A DNA stretch of 64,000 nt from Theocolax elegans (lineage: Eukaryota > Arthropoda > Insecta > Hymenoptera > Cerocephalidae). A program made the translations under genes and the position numbers. Numbering within the stretch: the first letter of the stretch is position 1; each line of letters starts with the position of its first letter. The notes below the pieces were generated by a model. It did no database searches and was not told the origin of the DNA. It was given only the letters and a program-made list of their open reading frames with translations. The stretch is taken from contig CM047427.1 of NCBI GenBank assembly GCA_026168455.1, positions 87,574,670 to 87,638,669 of the forward strand. Direction: 5' to 3'. Below are positions 1 through 11,400 of this stretch, piece by piece.

Positions 1-3000
1 TGACCTTTGTTGACAGGTGATAATGTTCTACCCTCGCATAATGGAATCTACCGTAATTTAGTACTCTCGAGAGTGAAATCCAAGACACGCGATGCTTTTC
101 GCGCTTGTACGCCTAATTATCCTCAGCGTGCCACTTTTTTTTCTGTACGAAGCAAGTGAGCAAGGCTTTTTCTTGCGTGTAATGCGGAACGCGTGAGATG
201 TAATGCGTTACTTGGACAGATGTTATATACTTGAGTCATCTTGTTGGATCAGTTGAATTGATAATTAGCGTTCTTTCGGTCGGTGTACATTCGTTTATTT
301 TCATTCACCTTTGTAGTTTACTTTTGTTCATATGTGTATTATGATCAATCTTGCAGTACACGCTTTTACGGTTCTGGTTATATTTTCTGTTATAAATCAT
401 AAATCTTTTTGGTGTTTTTACTTTCGACACAGGTATATAACAAGTGAACTGTAATTATTAAATTTATAGATGAGAAAATTAATCAAAGAATACGAGAATA
501 TAGAAATTCTGCTTTACTTATTTTTTATAAAGTACATTTCAATTAACCGTGTAGTATTATAGTAAAAGTTTAAATATACCGTCTACTACAATTGAAGTAT
601 ATAGAAACCCGACAAAGTGAAACAACTGATCGACACGCAAATAACCGGGCCTAAAATCATTTTCCCACACAATATTCTACCAGACCGAAAATCGACGCGC
701 AACAATCACGAGACGATGCTCGCGGGCCCGTTTTCCTTCATCAAGCGGCAAATCGGCGTTTTACACTGTTCACTGCCTGGGAACCGTTGAGTGCTAAGTG
801 TCCAAGTGGACGTGCGCAGAATCACGGCCACGTTTCTTCATTTTTTTTCGTGGTTTAACTTCAAGTTAATTCACTGCTCGTCCGTTTTTATTTAAACCAT
901 GCATCGTGTGAATATGCATTTTCGTCTTTTAAAATACGTCGAGATAACTAATGAGCTTTTTAAAATTTGTCAAGAACATTGAGACGCGTTCAAAAAATAT
1001 TTTTAGTCACACATGATGTCAATTACCACACGTACAAAATCACATTCAAATTTTTTTAATCCTAATTACTCTAATTAATCTGCAGAAAAAGTATAATAAT
1101 ACATTTTTTTGTTAGCATCTTCGTACACCTATGACGTCTTAAAATAGCCACCTTATTATCACCAAGTTACATAAAACCAACCGTGTGAACCGATGATGAT
1201 CTCAACAAACCGTGTAATATTCTTACTCTCTTTATCTTTTTAAATATACACACATATGACCAAGCGAAGGCTGTGACCCTATAAGAATTAAATCTCCTTT
1301 TTTTTTCTTGTTAGAATTATTGTCCGATGCGTCACTTCCGTTAACCAAGATAATGTCACCATACATTGCAGATGCAAACTTACTGATTTTCTATACAAAC
1401 ATCCCAATGTTTACTTAATAAAACTCACTCAATTAATTTTTTAAATATTACCAGTATATATATGTAAAGTAATCGATTATCTGTACAATGAACCGAATAA
1501 TATTTCCCGAATTATAAATTCAAATTTCATTCATGGAACGAACACGCAGGTGATGATGTTACGAAATTGCCTTGCCAATCGTTACTTTTACTCTTATTAA
1601 GGAAGTTCCGTTTTCGGATTAAAAGATTCTTGGAAATTCGAGACGAAAATTTATTTACTCCGTATTATTACAGCGGTTTACGTATTATTATATGCATTAA
1701 AATACCTCGAGAGGTTTATTTCCCATTGGCTCATTTGGTTCGTCGTGTACATAATCCTCTCGCAATCTAATTATTAAGTTCTGAGTAATATCGAAGGATT
1801 TCTAATCCATTGATAGTACATACTTTAGTCAAAAATGAGCTAATTTTCATTTTTTTTCTGAAGATTACTATATTAACCAAATTTATTAGAGATGGAATGT
1901 GAACGTCGCATGTTTTTTTTATTATTTAATTATTACCACGTCTTATAAGGGATTTTGCGTAATAAATTAGTGGATTATTATTATTAGAAAATCTTTATCT
2001 CAAAGAAGAAAATCAAATGTGTGATAAACTTAAAAAATGTTTCAAAAATAAAACAATGAGCTGCATTTGAATAAGATGACAGCACATCCTAAACAAACGC
2101 TACTTAGTCACACAAAATTTTGTTAACGAAACACGAGTAAAATATATATACAAAATCTAAGTTAATTAGCATAATGAAAATCTCTTATCACGCAGCGATA
2201 GTTCCTTTTTACAACTCATGAATAAAGCGCTCCCCTCGCATACGAACCGAGCAAGCGAGCAAGCAAGCCATTAGCTGCGACCCTTACACGAGGCAAATCT
2301 GAGACGTCGCATCGCGTTGCACAAAGACGCCGATCCCTGAGACGAACGTCTCAAGAGGGGAAAAACGTGTTTTGCAAGGCTATAGTTGTTTCCTTGCAAA
2401 TTCGGGCCTCTCTTCGCCAGGCCCACTTTTTTTTATCTTCTCTCTTTCTCTTTTCCTCTTTTTTTTGCCAGCGGTGGCTTTTAACATACTTGCGTAATAT
2501 TTTAGAATGTTATTTTTTCCATAGTCTATATCTGCAGAAGGAATTGTCCTTTTTACACTACAGGATTCTTTTATTTCCCGTTTCATTGTTTCATTCTTTT
2601 TTTCAGAATGAGTGAAACTAAACATTTTTTCGGATGTGTCTTCGAGGAATTGTATAAGGATAAAGGGTTTTTGCATAATGTATTTTTTTTTGTTATAAGA
2701 GGAGTCGTCAAACGTACAAGTGAATTGATCTTTTCCTATTATTTTTTAATTTTACAAATTTCCGATATTACTTATTCCACTTGTAGATTCTTTCGACAAA
2801 AAAGTATAGTCATACTATGATTCGATTCTCAAAATGTTATTGGTGATTATAAGTATGCGCAATTAAATTACTATTGAAAAATTGTTTCAATTATATCACT
2901 TTTATAGCTTAAACTAATTTGTGATTAATTTAATAGAAACTGCAACCTATTACAAATTTAATAACCCCCCGCCTTTCAAACTAATATAATTACAGACCTT

Positions 3001-5178
3001 TCAATCGATTTTAGTTGAAGCAAAAATAACATCACTGCTCCAGATTGCAAAGAGAATTCTAAATGATAGAAATTGTTTGACTAATTTACGAACATTTCTT
3101 CTTCCGCGTATATATGTTTAAGAAAAAAAAATTTTTATTCAAATTTATTATCGAATTCTCGTGCAGTTTAAATATATTCAAATGATTTTAGAGTCAATAT
3201 ATGAATTACAATAGATGCTCGGTCAGAGACACACGAATCTCTCTATTCACCTATATATTGTTAAATCTTGAAAAATGTCAAAATCGATTTTTCACTTTAA
3301 CACGGTGATTCGATTATTCGGTGCTCTTTTTCCTGAAAATAAAAAAACTCAAAACTACAAAATATTTTACAAAATCAAATAAGCAATTGCTAATTGACAC
3401 TTTTAAAATAAAAAGGTATTTTTAAATAAACGCGTGAAAAAATTAAAATAAATCCCAGTAGTTGAGAAAATCTTTTGATTAGGGTATAGCGTCAATCAGT
3501 AACCATTAGAAAAAGTTTAAATTAATAGTCATTGATTTCCGGCCGACTTAGCTCGAAAAATCCGTATCTGGCGCAGGCTCCCTTTGGCACATCGCGGCGG
3601 CGCAGGATCGTCGTCGCCATGGATGTATCTCCTTTCTTGCTCCCTCACGGATCTCTGCAGCGTCGGGGCGGCTCCCGCAGTCCTGTGGCCCAATTGTCCC
3701 GGGTCGCAACGACGCCGGTTATCCCCGGCTCGCGGCGCACGTGTGCCGGATTTCTCGCTTACTCGCGACCAGCTTGTCACTTTTATCGAGGTGTTTATTC
3801 GCCTATCTCTGCATAGGTATACAATTCGGGTTTGTGAGACATGCACCGGTCTATACAGTCAACAACTCAATTCGTTTAATTTATTTTCTTTTGTAGTAGG
3901 TAGTTGCAGTGAATTCCTTTTTTGTTTAATATTTCTAGTTTTTCGATGTGTATGGGTATGAATGTTGATTTATTATTTAAACTTAAATGTATAAAAAATT
4001 AATATTTTGGAGGTTAATCGTTTACTCGACGTTTTCAGAAAATGTTATTTAATATGTCGAGGATACATCGAAACATTAAAAGTTAATAATTTAGTGGTAC
4101 ATTTTACATTTCGAAAGAAAACGTTTTGTGAAATTAACTAGCGAGATATCAATCTATACTTGGGTAAATAACATTAAAAAAAGAACGAAAGAAAAACAAC
4201 CTACCGCAGACTAAATTAAGTTTACCGCAGAACGCAAAATTTACGCTGATCGCTCCCTCTTGTAAATAAACACGCGACTATACGTAAGCGAAAATGTCAG
4301 AAGGCGATTGTACCATGCGTCGACACATTGCACGTGCCGCGTGGCTCGATCAATCGCACAGACACTGATTTATCTGTGGTGTGACGAGCTTAAATTACGC
4401 CAAGATTAATGATCTATAGGAGCCGAACTTTGTCAATTAATGGCTCCTTGAATTCGCGGGTGAATCTATTGGATTTGAAATTTTACATAGTATATTTAGG
4501 TAATAGTAATCAATTCATTCTCTCATACGATAGCGAATATATTAAGTTTCTGAAATTCGAGTATTATGCACGTGTAATTGGTTAGTTAAATTATTCCTGA
4601 TCAAATTATATTTGCATTTTAAAATTAATTGATACCTGTAGAGATTAAAACTTGAATCAGATTGAATTATTAATAATTCTTTAATAATTCATAACCACTC
4701 TTCGATGCAAATTTAACGTTTTGTATAGGTCAAACCCAAATAATAAGTAAGGTAAATAATAATAAATCAATATCCTCTTCTCATTATTTTCTTCTTTTTT
4801 TTCGAAAACACTATAAAATGTTGACTGTAGAGCTTCCAGTTGAGCTTTTACTGGCACCTCTACCAAGAGTATTTCAAGTGTCTACTTGAGTCTCTTAACT
4901 TTGTGAAAACCAACTCCTACTTGCTCTTTGCCTCACCCTCTTGTCATTTGGTTCTGCATTTTTCGTAACGCTTTTCTTCGGTACTTTTGTATCTGAACAT
5001 CAAGTACAGAAAAAACCATTGTTATATCAATGTTGAATGAGTGAATTGTTTGCCTACTCTTTGCGCTTCTCACGTATTTAAGTTTGCAAATTGAATAAGG
5101 AAAGGAAGATGAATTTTTCGCAGAAATTAAAAAGAAAAGAATAATAAATAATAATAATGTGTCTATACTCGAATCAAA
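1..5178. other. AT-rich upstream region, no gene recognised
   Basis: No reading frame on either strand resembles a known protein, and overlapping open frames on both strands look like chance. It holds a GC-richer patch around 690-830, a 7-bp inverted repeat with a 2-nt spacer (TGAGACG/CGTCTCA, 2338-2353), a GC-rich island at 3530-3810 (listed separately) and a 7-bp stem (AGGAGCC/GGCTCCT) at 4418-4448. Part of it is probably promoter and 5' untranslated sequence of the tensin gene, but no transcription start could be placed. Confidence 0.6.
3530..3810. promoter_or_regulatory. GC-rich, CpG-rich island upstream of tensin
   Basis: About 280 bp of clearly GC- and CpG-rich sequence in otherwise AT-rich DNA. 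Because stops are rare it is open in several frames on both strands, so the long frames here are not evidence of coding. It contains a well-placed start context (GCCATGG at 3617-3623) and a donor-like site at about 3820 (CATAG/GTATAC). A promoter with a 5' exon of tensin, or an unrelated regulatory island, would both fit; no protein family is recognisable. Confidence 0.3.
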
Positions 5179-5412
5179 ATGCACAATAACATAAAAAAAT
5201 ATTCTAAAATGAATAATATAAACAACGGATATCGCTCGTGGATGCAAAAAAGTCCTTATCGCAATGGCGACATCAGAAGAGACATTTTTGATAATGATTA
5301 CCAAAATGGCAACGTCGTAGATATACAAAATCCTGTATCGATACAAGAGGACACCGAGACTCTATTGCATAGAATTGCTTTTACAGTTTGGCACACGGCG
5401 CTTCACATAGAG
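5179..5412 (+). CDS. by: Tensin predicted exon 1 (N-terminal, 78 codons)
   Basis: ATG at 5179 with an in-frame TAA 21 nt upstream, open for 78 codons to a GAG/GTGCGT donor (phase 0). The peptide is Asn-rich at first ([20 protein letters not shown]) and has no recognisable domain. It joins exon 2 in frame. It could instead be one of several alternative first exons or a chance frame: an open frame of 137 codons overlaps it on the other strand. Confidence 0.4.
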
Positions 5413-8400
5413 GTGCGTCATCTGCACGAAATCGATAGCAGATATTTTTTTTGGCACCTCTTCTCTTTTTTTTATTTCGAGCATTTTTACTGGATTTTTC
5501 GTCAAATGTGTCGGTTATAAAACCTACTGTATTCTATTTTAATATTAATATTTATTTGGTTAAAATAAATTAGGATAGTAATGTTTTACTTTAAGGTTTT
5601 TTAAAATATATGTTCACGCTGTAATGGTCGACTTTATTTTTTGTTATAGCACAATGGCAGCTACGAACCACAGCCAAAGAATACTAATACGCTTGCAAGA
5701 AATAAACAGCAGCAGGTAACATATATTTATAACCTATCAATCGATTTTATAAATAATAGGTACACTAATGAAAAAACGTATATCTAATCGGTTTTCTTGC
5801 TTTCAATTATTATTTATATATGAAAGTTATAGATACTACCAATTTTAAATTCAGAAATTTAAACGTCGTTTTTCAATTATACGCGGGAATTGCACGTATC
5901 TTTTTTTAAGCTTACTCCACCTAAATTTCGTAGTAACTTAGTGACACTTGCAAACGCGTTACAATGTATAAATCAAAACTATACACTCAAGCGAAATGAC
6001 AATGGTATATATTGCGACATTTAAAGCCTAATTTTATTAGTTCATAACAAATTAATGCTCGAGTTACTGCAGTTTTAGCAAACTCATAACAAAATGGCAA
6101 CTGGCCAAAGTGTAGAACCAACATTTTCTCAGCATCATTTCATGTGCCAAACAGCTTCCCCTCCCAGATTATATCTCCAAAAGTTTTATAGAAATAATTA
6201 AAACCCGGGCCTGCTCTAAAGGGACTTGAAATTGTCAGTATTGTATAAATTACTCAACATTATGTCGTACAGATAAATTAAGAAGATATTCGGGTGTTTA
6301 TATAATGGCTCTCTTCCTGAATATAATATTTAATATAATTGAATAAGTGCTTGAAGTGTAGATATACATTTTTCTGATTGAATGTGTAATACACGAAGGA
6401 TACGTAGTTATCGAAAATATGTTTTTTGAAAATTGGTAGTGAGAGTAGTATGAATATACGTTAGCCAATTTATGAATGTATTGTGTTTCTTAAGGATTGC
6501 TTAGATTTATGTTTTTGCTAATTTTATTTTATTTTATAAGTTTTATAAATATTTTAACGGTCTCAGCGAAAGTCAGATTGTTTTAATAAAATTTTAACAA
6601 CTTCATATAAACCCCAAGAATGTCTTAAAAACTAAAACGTAAGAAAATTTTTATTTAGCACCATTTAACTCGCATAAACATTTTTACCAATTAAATCCTT
6701 AAAAAAAAGGAAAGAAGGATATTATCCCTTAAAAAAGCATCCTTTCGTCGTTTCTCGAAAACCATATAAAATGTAGTTAACAAAAAAAGTGGCATTTCAT
6801 ATAAAGCGAAAACTTTCCTCCTCCATAAAAGACGAAAAGTTAAAAAGAAAGAGAGTAGCCTCGTAAAAGTAAGTAAAATCGCCATCAGAGTCAATTCACG
6901 AACAAAGTCAAGCGGCTTGGGTGTCAAGCATCAGAAAGAAGCCGACGAGAGTAAAAGGGGTAGAAAACGCACCGCACGATTGACAATTGAAATGCCAGTG
7001 ACCGCAATTTACGACGTCATACGCGTATAAGCGTAAATTTATACAAAGAGTACTTATACATATACGTTTTCTTCGAGTTGGAAAGTTCCCCTTTCATATA
7101 AGATGTTATTTTTGAAAGAAAAAACCTTCCGTAAATCAATATGAGCGCGTCGTTCCGGTCTTAATTAAATATTAACCGCTGACGATTGCTGCACGAGCGT
7201 TAATTGAACGTTAGCTGTGAACGGAGTTGCTCGATTAGCTATTATTATTTTCGTAGCTGGAATAATGTATATAACCAGATATCCATTTTAATTACCGAAA
7301 CGAATTTGCTCAAGTGGGTGGGATTTGATTGTTGTGCTTTTTTTGGGAGGGGCCGTTTATTTTAGACCGCTGCAGGTGTGGACGATTGTTGAGTTTACGC
7401 GATTTGGTGACTTGGCACGGATCGCGCATTCCAGCGAAAATGTTGATTTCAATCTTATACGTTGGAAAATTTTGTTTATTTCTTATCAAGTTTACATTAT
7501 TTTAAAACATTTATATCATTTCTATATCTTTTCGTTCTTAAAAAAAATCATATTTTCTCTTTAATTGCTGACTCGTTAATTTCTCTTTAATTAAGACAAA
7601 AAGTCAATGTGTAGCCATAAGTGTCATAAAAAAATCAGAATGACAATATTCATAAAAATAGCATATACATATTCATCGAATTCGAAATTCACATGATGTG
7701 AAATAAAAAAAATGTACACCCTGTCAAACCCTCTCTTATTTCACGAACAACATTGCTGAAGCTCGCGAAATTACAATTTCCTTGGACATTTACCACCATC
7801 TTTATTCGTCACGATTACACTTTCCCCTAGCGACTGCAAATTGAAAATTTAACGATTTCCACGTGTATGTGTATATAGGGTGAGGGCGACGAAAAATCGA
7901 GCCTAGTACGAAAAATGGAGTTTATGGTCCGTGTACCCATAAATCCCAGGTGTTCGTGCACTTGTAAAATTCCTATTACACCTGGATGCTGGGATTGGAA
8001 ATATCCTTCCCTGTAAGAGAAAGAGTTACGATCCAGAGAAACGTCCAAGCGAATGCAATCAATCTGTAAGGTTCAACCTTGCGAATGATCCCTTTGGTTT
8101 CGCCTCGTAAAACGATGTTGGAAAGGTAAATTGGGATCCACTGTATTACGTATTGCTCTTGGTTGTAATGTACCCATACCTCTTCCTCTTCCATTGGTAT
8201 TTTAACGAAGACGTTTTCATTTTACTTCTTGAGGACCTTTACTTTTTACACGGTCTTTACGATAGTTGCCATTTTTAAAACTTCTAATTGGTTAGTTTTC
8301 ATTGCACGATGTAGACTTTGTTTCGCGTAAACGGTATTAAAGAATACTCATTCAATTTCAATAAATTCCTTTTGGTCGTTAACCAGCGTGTGTGATTCAG

Positions 8401-11400
8401 AAACGTTAAAAATAGTGTACAAACGACGATAAATTAGCATCCTATACACTGAATCATTAATACATCCGTATTCAATAAATTCAATTGAATTACCTAAGAG
8501 GATTACAACATACACTGCACATATATGTGGAAAATCCATAATCGAGGACTGTACCATGAAGCGATTATATCCCGATGATAAGAAGAAGGCCTCGTTCAAT
8601 GTCACCTTTTTTCTTAACTATCGGTTTTTGTCGCAAATAACCCTGAACGTAATCCATGATCGTTATACTAATTTTCAATGTTATAGGATAATTTTCTAAC
8701 GAACAATCATAATCATTCTCCCACGTATCGCGCTCGTGATTTTTCTGTAGCTTATGCTATGCTTTTAATCGTCTTTCATGCACGCCAGACAATAGTGCAA
8801 AGAAAAAGAACCGAGTTGCCGATACCTCGACTTCTCGTTGTTTTATAAAGTGTATGTCAAACAATAATGCGTGTCATTTTGTATGAAACATCAAAGATTT
8901 CTATATGTTGCATAATTTATATTCTTTTGTGATTCGCGTGGTTAAATTCGTATCAACCAGGGTAATTCATTTGTAATTTAATGGGTATATATTTGTCATT
9001 ATGTATGAGAAAATTTCTTTTTATAAATAATAAATATAATGTTCTGCAGATTTATTTAAATGTTTTATGAGAAAAAATGGTACTACGAAATTAAACCTGA
9101 TTAAGAGCAGTGGAAATTTTTTAACTACAGTTTGAAGTAAATGTAGTGTATTTACCTACGCATGAAAATCAGTAAGGTTTAATTATACTCTGGTATATGT
9201 ATTGGAAAATTGTTCCCTTATTTTATTATTGATTACATTTTCAAAATTGTCTAATCGAGAAACTGGTTTCATTAAGATTGTATAAACTAAAATTAAGTGC
9301 GAAAGCGATGTAAATAAAATAAAATTTAGCGAATGAGCTTGTCTCGGTAAACGAACGTAAAATATATTGACTAAATGAGTTACATCTACTTCCCAACAAT
9401 ATTCGAAATTGATAAATAACTACTAAGCTTAAAACGCTGCTTTGGGTTGAGTATTGTATCTGTATTAACGTTCTCACCAGATATATCTCTACACGCTTAA
9501 GCATAAAAAGAATTATCGTTAAAGTTTAACACATTTTTAAGTGTTACGAACTATTTATATACAAGCGTTTGTGACAATCTTAAGGTCACTGTACAACAGA
9601 CTTCAGTCTTCGTTAATTTTTGTTTTAAATATAACGTGTCTAATAATTACTAAACCGAATGAAAAAAAATACAGTTGCACTGTACGTTGTTATTTTTAAA
9701 CAATTTTCTTTGCGCATAAATCAAAATATTTAGTACAAATTTATAAAATCGTCTAATAAAAAAGTCAAAATAAAATATTTTTTATGTGACAAAAATGTCG
9801 TGTGAACTGGCAAGCGTGAAAAATGTTTAAATTCACGTACATTAATTGAATATGGTAAGATAGACGCACGCGAGGACGCGATCCAATTACGCAAGAAGTA
9901 ACCAACTCATGCCAGGAAATGAACGAAAATGCGCGTTATTTACGTAAGCGGCGCTTATTTCTCCTTCCCGAGGAAACCAAGTAGTCCATCGGGGGCGCAC
10001 ACAACGACTTGGAAAAATGTAAGGCGCGCAGTACCAAGATCCATCGTCCTGCGTAAATATCGTCGCGAAAAGCAGGTTTCGTGAAGAATTTACGCGATGT
10101 TATTTCAAGTGTTTTGATTGAGTTTTTAGGAGGATCGGCGTAGTGATACAATATTTTTTTTCTTTAGTCGTTATTGAAAATTGGTAGACCACACGTGAAA
10201 ATTGTTTATTTTAAAATGTGTAGGTACTGTGTTTAAAATTTATAGTATGAAAATCTTGATTGAAGTGATATGTTGAATAAAATCTTAAAGATTTACTAAA
10301 ATTAGTTCGTTAATTTAATAAGGATCAGAATAGCGTTGGATGAAGATAGCTACCTTTCAGAATTTAGTGTTAGTACAGTGATTACATGCCGATCCCCTGT
10401 TTTATTAAACCCTTCCGGCAAGCTGGAAGAGCCAGAGAAGCAGTACAATGGCGCCGCAAACGTTTATCATCAGAATTGTTTATGCTCCAATATTCACCAA
10501 GGCATGTGCTATGAACATGTATTTAATAGGAAATTCATGCATCTCACTATTCAAAATTTTCATTCGCCTATAGAAGATATTAGGTATTTCAACTTTGCCA
10601 TATCTTTTGAATTAAAAAAAAATATTTTTTAAGGAATACGAATTAGTTGATATTGATGAATAAACATAACTTAAAATTTATATGGTGACGTTTTTAATGA
10701 CTTTTTATCATTTTTCTATAAAATATATTTTCAACCTTTATGCGAATGTAATAAATATAAATTTTAACTTGGTTTTATTTTATATTATTTTATATAAAAT
10801 ATTTAGTTATTAATTTTAAGGCTTACATATGATTCTCGATAGTAACATGTATATTATTATATTGAAAATAAACGCCTGGAAAGGGTAACAAAATGTTATC
10901 GAAACGTCACCATATAAATTTCAAGTTATGGTTAATTCACCAAGTGCAACTAATTTCTATTCCTTAAAATAAACTGCGTGGATGACAAGAGAATCGACAA
11001 TAAAAAAATAGATAGACGGGAGTCCCCGGTTCAAACCCGAGCCAAGGCTGTTTTCTTCATTATAAATTGTTTGCTATTGTTGAACATATTAGAAAGTTTC
11101 GCGAAAAGGGCTGTCGGATGACATAGCAACGCGAAAATTTCTATGCTTCGGAGATATCGATAAAAATTCTTATTTAAAATAAAAAATAGAATTTATCTAT
11201 TTAATATTAGGAGTATATAGATATTATGATCAACAATCAAATTATGAGGTATGACTTGATAAAAAATGTTAAAATTATTTTTTTTCCGTTTTTACAACCT
11301 GTTGATTAACCATGAATACACAGATTTTCATACAAAAGAAAACCCGAGGTTTAAATCAGTTTGTTGTCAAACGAGAGAATTAATCGACACGTAAAACTAC

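Noticed and set aside
2367..2820. Overlapping open frames on both strands near 2.4-2.8 kb
   Set aside because: Phe/Leu/Ser-rich low-complexity translation of T-rich DNA, with no motif.
4933..5346. 137-codon minus-strand open frame overlapping predicted tensin exon 1
   Set aside because: Very Ile/Phe/Tyr-rich, as chance frames in AT-rich DNA are, with no domain and no splice context. It does lower confidence in the plus-strand exon.
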